Below, one piece after another: positions 7,142 through 14,191 of a DNA stretch of 26,848 nt; the first letter of the stretch is position 1; every line of letters begins with the position of its first letter. Below the pieces are notes generated by a model, which was given only the letters and a program-made list of their open reading frames with translations, did not search any database and was not told where the DNA came from. The position numbers and the translations under genes were made by a program. The stretch comes from SIG440 sp045647905. GTDB lineage: Bacteria > Bacillota > Clostridia > Monoglobales > Monoglobaceae. The stretch is from the NCBI GenBank assembly GCA_045647905.1, contig JAZRMZ010000186.1, forward strand, positions 1 to 26,848, read 5' to 3'.

Positions 7142-7170
7142 TTGACAACAATCCCAAAAATTAGTATACT
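7142..7170 (+). promoter_or_regulatory. proB promoter (-35 TTGACA, -10 TATACT)
   Basis: TTGACA at 7142-7147 and TATACT at 7165-7170 have 17-bp spacing, a near-consensus sigma-A promoter. The 5' UTR is about 60 nt. It is back to back with the promoter at 7097-7125. Confidence 0.75.
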
Positions 7171-7235
7171 AAACCATAATGGGGGGATTTTGCAAATTCG
7201 CACATTATTAAAAAAGACAAGGAAGGCGAAGCGTT

Positions 7236-8012
7236 ATGAAAAGAATTGTCATCAAAGTTGGTACTTCTTCATTAACCTATGAAACGGGAAAGTTAAACAT
7301 AAAAAAAATTGAGAGTATTGTTCGTGTTGTTTCAGACCTCCGCAACCGTGGAATCGAGGTTGTTCTTGTTTCCAGCGGTGCGGTTGGCGCAGGTGTGGGA
7401 AAGCTCAATCTCGCCGAAAAACCATCCGAAACCCGAAAAAAACAGGCTCTTGCCGCAATCGGTCAGGCAACTCTTGTTTCTATGTATGACCGCTTTTTTT
7501 CGGAATATGGTCACTCCTCAGCACAGGTTCTCCTCACAAAATTCATTCTTGACGACAGCGAGCGTTATCAAAACACAAAAAATACCTTTGAAACAATGTT
7601 TGAATACGGCGTTATTCCAATTGTCAATGAAAACGATGTGATTTCAACCTATGAGCTTGAATTTGGTGACAACGATACTCTTTCGGCTTATATCGCAAAA
7701 CTGGTTGATGCACAGCTTTTGATTATCCTTTCGGATATTGACGGCCTTTATGACAGCAATCCTCAGGAAAACCCTGATGCAAAGCTGATTCCCATGGTTG
7801 AAAAGGTGGACGAGTCAATATACGCAATTGCCGGTGGTGCAGGAAGCCGCCGTGGAACCGGTGGTATGGTGACAAAGCTGAAAGCGGCGGAAATTGTAAA
7901 TCCGTCAGGTATTGATATGATTATTTCCAACGGCGCATCACCCGAAAAAATATACGATATTTTTGAAGGAAAATCCGTGGGAACCCTGTTTAAAGGCAAT
8001 TGTGTTCAATAA
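7236..8012 (+). CDS. proB: Glutamate 5-kinase, short form without PUA domain
   Basis: Phosphorylates glutamate to gamma-glutamyl phosphate, the first step of proline synthesis; cytosolic amino-acid kinase fold. 258 residues. Landmarks are IVIKVGTSSLT (1-13, phosphate loop), VVLVSSGAVGAG (42-53), VNENDVIS (132-139), FGDNDTLSA (145-153), LSDIDGLYDSNP (167-178) and GTGGMVTKLKAAEI (209-222). It ends with SVGTLF, where the kinase domain normally finishes, so the C-terminal PUA domain of the 360-370-residue E. coli-type enzyme is absent; such kinase-only forms are known. The stop is clean and no PUA remnant follows. AAGGAAGG precedes the ATG. proA is not adjacent; pckA follows with its own promoter. 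Confidence 0.94.
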   Translation: MKRIVIKVGTSSLTYETGKLNIKKIESIVRVVSDLRNRGIEVVLVSSGAVGAGVGKLNLAEKPSETRKKQALAAIGQATLVSMYDRFFSEYGHSSAQVLLTKFILDDSERYQNTKNTFETMFEYGVIPIVNENDVISTYELEFGDNDTLSAYIAKLVDAQLLIILSDIDGLYDSNPQENPDAKLIPMVEKVDESIYAIAGGAGSRRGTGGMVTKLKAAEIVNPSGIDMIISNGASPEKIYDIFEGKSVGTLFKGNCVQ

Positions 8013-8070
8013 CAACAATCGAAACATATTTGCAAGCACAAAATTTTGTTAAATTTTTGTCAGAAAAGTA

Positions 8071-8099
8071 TTGAAATCTTGCAAAAACTATGATATTAT
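8071..8099 (+). promoter_or_regulatory. pckA promoter (-35 TTGAAA, -10 TATTAT)
   Basis: TTGAAA (8071-8076) and TATTAT (8094-8099) with 17-bp spacing. An untranslated leader of roughly 75 nt, AT-rich, leads to a very strong AAGGAGG before pckA. I see no riboswitch-like structure in the leader. Confidence 0.7.
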
Positions 8100-8181
8100 G
8101 TTAAACAAGGGAGAAGTTGAAATTTCTTCTGTATATTATTTTGTATTAAATTAATATTCAATATATAAGGAGGTCAAAATA

Positions 8182-9954
8182 ATGACTACAAACAAAAAAG
8201 TTCTTACTTGGCTTGAAGAAATGAAAGCCCTCTGTAAGCCCGCCAACGTTGTTTGGATTGACGGTTCTGAAGAACAGCTTGAGGCACTCCGTGCAGAAGC
8301 TGTTGAAAGCGGCGAAATTATTAAACTCAACCAGGAAAAGCTCCCCGGTTGTTACTACCACAGAACAGCAGAAAATGACGTTGCTCGTGTTGAAGACAGA
8401 ACATTTATCTGTACCGAAACCGAAGAAGAAGCAGGCCCCATCAACAACTGGATGGCACCCGCTGAAATGTATGCAAAGCTCAACGCACTTTATGACGGTT
8501 CAATGGAAGGCAGAACAATGTACGTTATCCCCTATTCAATGGGTCCCGTTGGTTCACCTTTCTCAAAAATCGGTGTTGAACTTACTGACAGTATTTACGT
8601 TGTTCTCAACATGGACATCATGACAAGAGTTGGCAAGGATGTTGCTGAAGCTCTTGGTGAAGACGGCGATTTTGTTAAATGTCTCCATGCAAAGAAGGAT
8701 GTGAATCCTGACGAAAGATACATCGTTCACTTCCCCCAGGACAACACAATCATGTCTGTTAACTCAGCTTACGGCGGAAACGTTCTCCTCGGAAAGAAGT
8801 GCTTTGCGCTCCGTATTGCTTCATATCAGGGTATGAAGGAAGGCTGGATGGCTGAACATATGCTCATCCTCGGTCTTGAAAATCCCCAGGGCGAAGTTAA
8901 GTACATCTGTGCTGCATTCCCCTCGGCTTGCGGTAAGACAAACTTGGCTATGCTTATTCCTCCCAAGTTCCTTCAGGAAAAGGGCTACAAAGTATGGACA
9001 GTTGGTGACGACATCGCTTGGCTCCGTGTTGGCGAAGACGGCAGACTTTATGCAATCAACCCCGAAGCAGGTTTCTTTGGTGTTGCTCCCGGTACTTCTG
9101 AAAAATCAAACTTCAATGCATTGGAGGCAACAAAGAAGAACACAATCTTCACAAACGTTGCAATCAACGAAGAAGATATGACAGTTTGGTGGGAAGGTCT
9201 TGACAAGAATCCTCCCTCAAATGCAATTGAATGGAAGGGGGCAAAGGTTGACGGAAAAGCATATACTGCTGACGGCAACAAGCTGGCACATCCCAACTCA
9301 AGATTCACAGCTCCTGCGAAGAACTGCCCCTGCATTTCTTCAGAGTTTGAAAATCCCATGGGTGTTCCCATTTCAGCAATCGTATTCGGCGGCCGCCGTG
9401 CAAAGACAGCTCCGCTGGTATATCAGGCTCGTGACTGGGATCACGGTGTATTTGTTGGTGCAACAATGGCATCTGAAACAACAGCAGCAGCTGCAGGTGC
9501 AGTTGGCGTTGTAAGACGTGACCCCATGGCAATGCGTCCCTTCGTTGGCTATAACATGGCTGATTACTTCCAGCATTGGTATGATATGGGTAAGAAGATT
9601 GCAAATCCTCCCAAAGTATTCAATGTAAACTGGTTCAGACTTGACAAGGACGGCAACTTTATGTGGCCCGGATTTGGCGACAATATGCGTGTTCTCAACT
9701 GGATTCTTGACCGTTGCGAAGGCAAGGTTGACGCCGTTGAAACAGAAATCGGTTATGTTCCCAACAAGGCTGACCTTCAGCTTGACGGACTTGACCTCAG
9801 CGACGAAGTTGTTGACGAACTCCTCTCAATCGACATTGATGCATGGAAGGAAGACCTTGCAAATCAGAGAGAATTCTTTGCTCAGTTCGGCGATAAGCTC
9901 CCCAAGGAAATCAAAGACAGCATGGACACTCTTGAGGCAAACCTCAACAAATAA
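8182..9954 (+). CDS. pckA: Phosphoenolpyruvate carboxykinase (GTP)
   Basis: Interconverts oxaloacetate plus GTP with PEP plus CO2 and GDP; in fermentative anaerobes it often runs toward oxaloacetate for succinate or anaplerosis. 590 residues, typical of the GTP family. The P-loop PSACGKTNLAM (about 252-262) is the GTP-type form, unlike the GLSGTGKTTL of ATP-type enzymes. The metal-binding VGDDIAWL, the NPEAGFFGVAPGTS segment and the FGGRR motif (about 408-412) also fit the GTP class. AAGGAGG precedes the ATG with 8 nt, and codons are heavily biased to a few preferred ones (TTC, AAC, CTC, CCC), as in highly expressed genes. The equivalent enzyme of Clostridium thermocellum is also GTP-type. 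Monocistronic, with its own promoter and a hairpin repeat after it. Confidence 0.97.
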   Translation: MTTNKKVLTWLEEMKALCKPANVVWIDGSEEQLEALRAEAVESGEIIKLNQEKLPGCYYHRTAENDVARVEDRTFICTETEEEAGPINNWMAPAEMYAKLNALYDGSMEGRTMYVIPYSMGPVGSPFSKIGVELTDSIYVVLNMDIMTRVGKDVAEALGEDGDFVKCLHAKKDVNPDERYIVHFPQDNTIMSVNSAYGGNVLLGKKCFALRIASYQGMKEGWMAEHMLILGLENPQGEVKYICAAFPSACGKTNLAMLIPPKFLQEKGYKVWTVGDDIAWLRVGEDGRLYAINPEAGFFGVAPGTSEKSNFNALEATKKNTIFTNVAINEEDMTVWWEGLDKNPPSNAIEWKGAKVDGKAYTADGNKLAHPNSRFTAPAKNCPCISSEFENPMGVPISAIVFGGRRAKTAPLVYQARDWDHGVFVGATMASETTAAAAGAVGVVRRDPMAMRPFVGYNMADYFQHWYDMGKKIANPPKVFNVNWFRLDKDGNFMWPGFGDNMRVLNWILDRCEGKVDAVETEIGYVPNKADLQLDGLDLSDEVVDELLSIDIDAWKEDLANQREFFAQFGDKLPKEIKDSMDTLEANLNK

Positions 9955-10012
9955 TAAGTTTTGCAAAAATTTATCAGCAGGACATTTGTGCTGCGGATTT
10001 TCGATTCAAAAA

Positions 10013-10089
10013 AAGATTCTTCCCTTCACTCAGGATGACTCGTTTTTTGTGTGTATTACGGTCATTCTGAGCCATTGGCGAAGAATCTT
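10013..10089. repeat. Hairpin repeat family, copy B; acts as terminator shape for the minus operon
   Basis: The left arm AAGATTCTTCCC...CAGGATGAC (10013-10039) pairs with the right arm GTCATTCTGAGCC...AAGAATCTT (10061-10089) around a 21-nt T-rich loop. Read on the minus strand the hairpin is followed by seven Ts (10008-10014), so it has the form of an intrinsic terminator for the operon ending at 10094. It is located in the pckA / minus-operon convergent junction. Confidence 0.75.
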
Positions 10090-10093
10090 TGTA

Positions 10094-10558
10094 CTATCTG
10101 ATTGAATAACTGCCCTTAACAAGAACAATTACATTTGTCTGAGCTTTGACGCCCCTGCCGTCAGCAACGGGAACAACCAGCAGATGATTGGAGGGCATTG
10201 CTGTTCCGTTTGCAAGGTCATAGCCGCTTGTTGTGTCCGCAAGACCGCCCTTTGCAGTTGCAATTATGCTTGCCGAACCCATTCTGAGAATCAGTTCCGC
10301 ACCTGCTCCGCAAATTATTTCCTGCCCTGCACGGGCTTCAACAACCGTAAAGGCGGAGGATGTGCCTGAGTTTCCGCCACCACCCGAAACCTTGCTGTCA
10401 ATCAGTTTTTCAATTCTTGGGATAAGAATATTTTCGATATAAGATTTTGAAATCAGCGGGTCCTCATTTGTTCCGGGCTCTGCAATAACGTTCACGAACA
10501 ATAGCCCCGTGCAAACCACAGCAACAATTAACCAAAACTTAAAACCTTTTTTCTTCAT
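10094..10558 (-). CDS. Unrecognised membrane-anchored or secreted protein
   Basis: 154 residues from the ATG at 10558-10556, which follows AAAAGGGGGA. Residues 1-27 are a Lys-rich start and one hydrophobic segment (FWLIVAVVCTGLLFVNVIA), either a signal peptide or an N-terminal anchor, so the rest should lie outside the cytoplasm. A Gly/Ser stretch (SGGGGNSG, about 63-70) separates a short helical part (SYIENILIPRIEKLIDSKV) from a C-terminal beta-rich domain containing ARAGQEIICGAGAELILRMG, GGLADTTSG and PSNHLLVVPVADGRGV. I know such sequences as conserved hypothetical proteins in Clostridia but cannot name a function. It is the last gene of the minus block, 19 bp after mazF. Confidence 0.8.
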   Translation of the reverse strand: MKKKGFKFWLIVAVVCTGLLFVNVIAEPGTNEDPLISKSYIENILIPRIEKLIDSKVSGGGGNSGTSSAFTVVEARAGQEIICGAGAELILRMGSASIIATAKGGLADTTSGYDLANGTAMPSNHLLVVPVADGRGVKAQTNVIVLVKGSYSIR

Positions 10559-10577
10559 TTGTAATCCCCCTTTTGGG

Positions 10578-10922
10578 TCACACCAGACCAAAGCTGATTT
10601 CAAGCGCTTCGTTTACCCTTATCATAAGCTCGTCGTCCAGATGCCCTATTTTTTCTTTTAACCGTCGTTTGTCGATGGTTCTGATTTGCTCAGCCAACAC
10701 AACCGAATCCTTTGAAAGACCGTATTCGTTGGCATCAAGCTCAATATGAGTAGGCATTTTTGCCTTGTTTATCTGCGAGGTAATTGCCGTTGCAATCACT
10801 GTTGGACTGTATTTATTTCCAATATCGTTCTGGATAATAAGCACAGGACGCACACCTCCCTGTTCAGAACCCACCACAGGACTGAGATCTGCATAATAAA
10901 TATCGCCTCTTTTAATAACCAC
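10578..10922 (-). CDS. mazF: MazF/PemK-type endoribonuclease toxin
   Basis: Sequence-specific mRNA interferase of type II toxin-antitoxin modules. 114 residues, close to Bacillus EndoA (116). The family motifs are present: KRGDIYYADLSPVVGSEQGG at the start, the Arg of GGVRPVLIIQND (catalytic Arg region), a Thr in the NKYSPTVIATAIT strand, the KMPTHIEL strand and the C-terminal VLAEQIRTIDKRRL. The start is GTG (10922-10920), 2 nt after the mazE stop, without a well-spaced Shine-Dalgarno, so translation is likely coupled to the antitoxin. The position after alr and mazE matches Bacillus subtilis alr-ndoAI-ndoA. All key residues appear intact, so the toxin is probably active. Confidence 0.94.
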   Translation of the reverse strand: MVIKRGDIYYADLSPVVGSEQGGVRPVLIIQNDIGNKYSPTVIATAITSQINKAKMPTHIELDANEYGLSKDSVVLAEQIRTIDKRRLKEKIGHLDDELMIRVNEALEISFGLV

Positions 10923-10924
10923 AA

Positions 10925-11101
10925 TTATTCACACTCCGCAAATTTTTGTTCGCAAAGCTCCAGCGCTTCATTGTCAGAAGCCACCGTTTCCTCTGCCAAC
11001 TCAAGATTGATACGGGACATTTCCTTGTAACCCCGGGCAAGACTGTGCAACTTGCAAAAATTCTCCGATTCCTGCATATGTTTTTTGCCTCGGTTATTCA
11101 T
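10925..11101 (-). CDS. mazE: Minimal MazE-like antitoxin without the DNA-binding domain
   Basis: 58 residues from the ATG at 11101-11099, chosen because GGGAGG lies 8 nt upstream; ATGs at 11122 and 11119 precede that site. The segment ARGYKEMSRINLELAEE plus the terminal FAECE resembles the C-terminal toxin-binding part of Bacillus EndoAI (as I recall it, RRGYMEMAKINLNIS...FAECE). The ribbon-helix-helix domain of about 45 residues that precedes this part in known homologues is missing, and the roughly 100 bp between alr and this gene cannot encode it. A 10-residue acidic insert (about 39-53) is extra. The antitoxin role is inferred from position and the tail match. Confidence 0.75.
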   Translation of the reverse strand: MNNRGKKHMQESENFCKLHSLARGYKEMSRINLELAEETVASDNEALELCEQKFAECE

Positions 11102-11132
11102 CACAAAAGCCTCCCACATCAAATCCTTTTAT

Positions 11133-11138
11133 ATTATA
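11133..11138 (-). promoter_or_regulatory. Possible -10 box of an internal mazEF promoter
   Basis: TATAAT on the minus strand, 32 bp before the mazE ATG, preceded by the small dyad ATACTGCGTAT. No convincing -35 lies at 16-18 bp, so support is weak. An internal promoter would let mazEF be expressed apart from alr. Confidence 0.3.
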
Positions 11139-11206
11139 CGCAGTATGACTTGTTTCAGCCATTAATCGCAACCCACCACAGCTTCTGTCAGGCTAACCTT
11201 ATGTAT

Positions 11207-12391
11207 TTATAGATATTCTTCATTCATAAGGTGGTTGCAGATTCCTATACTTTCTCCGTTTTCAATATAAATGCGGGGGACTCTTTTACTAATACCGCAA
11301 GTCACTTCATAATTGATTGTGTCAAGCAGTTCTGCGATGCAGTCAACCGAAATACCGGTTGAACCGAACAAGGTAACTTCATCACCGACATTTATATTAT
11401 TAACCTTTGTAACGTCAATCATACATTGATCCATACAAATTCTTCCCAATTGTTCAACACATTTTCCATTGACAAAAATCTTTGCTTTGCCCGAAAGATT
11501 CCGTCTGTACCCGTCGGCATAACCAACCGAAACGGTTGCAATCCTTGATTTTTCTTCGAGTGTGTGCGTCATACCGTAGCTCAGGCAGGTTCCTTTGTCG
11601 TATTCCTTAACTTGTGTAATCCTGCTTTTGAAGTTCATTGCAGGCAAAAGGTCAATCAATGTTTTGTCAAAATTTCTTGAGGGGTACATTCCGTAAATAA
11701 TAATTCCTGCCCTGACCATATCAAGCTGCATATGGGGGAATCTGACGATTCCTGCGCTGTTGCAGGCGTGCTTTATGGGAATATGTAAGCCTTTTTTCTC
11801 CAGTTCTTCGCTCATACTCATAAATCTGTCATATTGCATTTGGGTATAACCGCCGTCGGGTTCGTCCGCTGATGCAAAATGAGTGAACATCCCTTCAATT
11901 TCAAGGTTGGGAAGTTCTGCGATTTTCAATATTTCATCACGTGAGCAGTTTAGGTTTGCATCACTGTCTGCTAAAAAACCTATTCGTGACATTCCCGTAT
12001 CAATTTTTATGTGAATACGTGCTGTTTTACCTTTTTCCATTGCCGTTGCTGACAGTTTTTTTGCAAACTCAACATCCGAAACGGTAGCCGTAACATCCAT
12101 ATCAACAATTCCGTCAATGTCATCATCGGTTGAGTTGCCGAGAATCAGAATGGGTGCAACAATTCCCTTTCGTCTCAGCTCAACAGCTTCGTCAAGGAAA
12201 GCAACAGCAAGGAACTCCGCACCGTTTTTCAGGGCAGTTACCGCTGTCTGATATGCACCGTGACCATAGCCGTCTGCCTTAACAACCGCAAGGAGCTTAA
12301 CCCCTTCACGGAGGCATTTTTTGATTTCCCGCACATTGTGTCCGATTGCGTCAAGATTAACTTCAGCCCAGGTGCGCAAATTTGTTCTCAT
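11207..12391 (-). CDS. alr: Alanine racemase
   Basis: PLP-dependent interconversion of L- and D-alanine for peptidoglycan; cytosolic. 394 residues, normal length. The PLP lysine is Lys38 in AVVKADGYGHGA near the N-terminus. The TIM barrel continues with HIKIDTGMSRIGF, the GMFTHFASAD strand, HACNSAGIVRFP and MVRAGIIIYGMYPS. The C-terminal beta domain carries LSYGMT, SVGYADGYRR with the second catalytic base Tyr (about 291), and GRICMDQCMIDV. The start overlaps the upstream acpS-nnrD stop by 4 bp (ATGA), so it is coupled. The acpS...alr-mazEF order is conserved in Bacillus. Confidence 0.97.
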   Translation of the reverse strand: MRTNLRTWAEVNLDAIGHNVREIKKCLREGVKLLAVVKADGYGHGAYQTAVTALKNGAEFLAVAFLDEAVELRRKGIVAPILILGNSTDDDIDGIVDMDVTATVSDVEFAKKLSATAMEKGKTARIHIKIDTGMSRIGFLADSDANLNCSRDEILKIAELPNLEIEGMFTHFASADEPDGGYTQMQYDRFMSMSEELEKKGLHIPIKHACNSAGIVRFPHMQLDMVRAGIIIYGMYPSRNFDKTLIDLLPAMNFKSRITQVKEYDKGTCLSYGMTHTLEEKSRIATVSVGYADGYRRNLSGKAKIFVNGKCVEQLGRICMDQCMIDVTKVNNINVGDEVTLFGSTGISVDCIAELLDTINYEVTCGISKRVPRIYIENGESIGICNHLMNEEYL

Positions 12392-13647
12392 AATATCAAC
12401 TCTTCTTTAAAATCTGAATTCCCAATCTCATGGGCAATGGCAAAGGCAACAGCCTCCGCAACATCCCCTGCAACAAGTCCGTGAATACCGTATTTATTTG
12501 CTGCAATGTCTCCGGCTTTTCCGTGAATATATGCACCAAGCACAGCCGCATCATATGCCGATAATCCCTGCGCCATAAAGCCTGCAACAACGCCCGAAAG
12601 AACATCTCCCGTTCCGCCTGTTGCCATTCCGCAGTTTCCTGTTGTGTTTATATGCAGTTTGCAATCTGCGTTTTTTGTTTTGCACCCTGCAATCACGGTA
12701 TTCCGCCCTTTGAGCACAACAGTAATTCCGTATCTTAGGGCAAACTCCGAGGCCAGCTGTTCACGGTTACTCTGAACTTCACCAATTTCTTTTTTTATCA
12801 GCCTTGACATTTCACCCGGATGAGGCGTAATCACAACCTCACACCGTCTTTCGTCAAGAATATCACAATTTTCGCTCAGGGCATTGAGCCCGTCAGCATC
12901 AATAACAATCTTTCCATCATATTCCGAAAGGAGTCTGCGCAAAACCTTGTGTATGTGTTGGTTTTGACCAAGACCCGGACCCAACACCACGCTGTCAGCC
13001 CTTTTGGCGTATTCAAGAATCTTTTCGGTTGCGGAATCAATAATTTTGCCGTCCTCGGAATCAAGGGCAACGGTCATTGCCTCAATGACTCCGTTTGCAA
13101 TAATGGGACGTTCCGAAGCCGCCGTCCCAACGGTCACAAGTCCTGCGCCGCTTCTGAGTGCGCCCCTTGCCGAAAGCACAGCCGCACCCGTCATGCCCTC
13201 GGAGCCTGCAACAATAAAAACCCTGCCGCAATCGCCCTTGTGTGCATCTGCACTGCGTTGGGGAATTAAATCCTTCATTTGTGTATCCCGGGACAACTCG
13301 ATTTTTTGGCTTTCGCCGCAAATAACTGCAACAGCCTGAGATTTGTTGTGTGCAATGCTCAGACTCAGATTTTGTTTTCTGCCCCGAAAAACCACAAAAG
13401 GAGCCCCAAGCTTTTCGTGTTCAACAGAAATTTCCGAAAGCTCCAGCCCCCTCAGTCCGGTTTTTTTGTACTTGACAAAGGCTTCTTTGGCAGCAAAAAA
13501 ACCGGCAAGGGTCTCAATTCTGCTGCCCGAAGACTCAAAATATTCAATTTCTTTTTCCGAAAATACTTTTTTCAAAAAGCCACTGTTTTTTTCAACAGCC
13601 TGGCGTATTCTGGAAATTTCAATAATATCAACACCGCAGTCAATCAT
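12388..13647 (-). CDS. Fusion: holo-ACP synthase (AcpS) + ADP-dependent NAD(P)H-hydrate dehydratase (NnrD)
   Basis: 419 residues with two enzymes in one chain. Residues 1-112 are AcpS, which moves 4'-phosphopantetheine from CoA to acyl carrier protein: CGVDIIEISRI with Asp7, FFAAKEAFVKY with Glu55 and Lys59 region, and SLSIAHNKSQAVAV. A short linker follows, and residues about 123-410 are NnrD, which repairs hydrated NAD(P)H: GRVFIVAGSEGMTGAAVLSA (141-160), LGPGLG (222-227), VIDADGLNALS (248-258), ITPHPGEMSRL (273-283), VLKGRN (311-316) and NTTGNCGMATGGTGDVLSG (334-352) with the nucleotide-site Gly/Asp. The NnrE epimerase domain, usually fused N-terminal to NnrD, is absent. Both ends overlap neighbours by 4 bp (ATGA), so frame and start are well supported. 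Confidence 0.92.
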   Translation of the reverse strand: MIDCGVDIIEISRIRQAVEKNSGFLKKVFSEKEIEYFESSGSRIETLAGFFAAKEAFVKYKKTGLRGLELSEISVEHEKLGAPFVVFRGRKQNLSLSIAHNKSQAVAVICGESQKIELSRDTQMKDLIPQRSADAHKGDCGRVFIVAGSEGMTGAAVLSARGALRSGAGLVTVGTAASERPIIANGVIEAMTVALDSEDGKIIDSATEKILEYAKRADSVVLGPGLGQNQHIHKVLRRLLSEYDGKIVIDADGLNALSENCDILDERRCEVVITPHPGEMSRLIKKEIGEVQSNREQLASEFALRYGITVVLKGRNTVIAGCKTKNADCKLHINTTGNCGMATGGTGDVLSGVVAGFMAQGLSAYDAAVLGAYIHGKAGDIAANKYGIHGLVAGDVAEAVAFAIAHEIGNSDFKEELIL

Positions 13648-14168
13648 ATGTCAAACTTTTCTCTCGGATTGAATTTCACAATCATATCAATAATTTCCTG
13701 TTTGGGTGAGAACAGAAGCATATATTTGCTTCCTTCGTTAAAATAAACGGCATAGAACACGTTGTCGGCTGTTTTGTCGGCGCAGACATAAATCTTTTTT
13801 ACGGATGAATCGGAAATATATTTTTCATAGTCCGAACCTCTGCCTTTTTTGCCAAAAGCCTCCATCTTTTTCACGTTGATGGTTATGAGTCTTTTTCTTC
13901 TTTTCTGATTCATAATTTTGTCAATGTCAATTTCGTGATTAACCATTGAATATTCATATTCAAGATTTCTTGAAGTTGCAAGGATATAAGCGAAATAGAA
14001 AACCGCAGCTATTGCCAAAACAAAAATTGTGCCGAGCATTTGGAATTTTGCAGACAGCAAGAATAAAAACATACTCAAAAACACGCTGGCTGCCGCAAGA
14101 GCAAGGACAATCAAGGTGTCCGACAAGGTTCTTCTTTTTCTAACAATTTGTTCAATAAAAACTTCCAT
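13644..14168 (-). CDS. DUF6106-like two-helix membrane protein
   Basis: 174 residues, with AAGGAG before the ATG. After a short N-terminal part (MEVFIEQIVRKRR) come two transmembrane helices (about 20-40 and 45-65) forming a hairpin, then a cytosolic domain containing NLEYEYSMVNHEIDIDKIMNQ and KRRKRLITINVKKMEAF. The latter stretch, YEYxxxNxEIDIDKI then KRxxRL, fits the DUF6106 proteins of Clostridia as I remember them; no function is known. Its stop overlaps the acpS-nnrD start by 4 bp, and it lies 23 bp after the GT2 gene, so it belongs to the same operon. The family name is from memory; the topology is seen directly. Confidence 0.75.
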   Translation of the reverse strand: MEVFIEQIVRKRRTLSDTLIVLALAAASVFLSMFLFLLSAKFQMLGTIFVLAIAAVFYFAYILATSRNLEYEYSMVNHEIDIDKIMNQKRRKRLITINVKKMEAFGKKGRGSDYEKYISDSSVKKIYVCADKTADNVFYAVYFNEGSKYMLLFSPKQEIIDMIVKFNPREKFDI

Positions 14169-14191
14169 AATTTTTTGCTCCTTAAAATATT

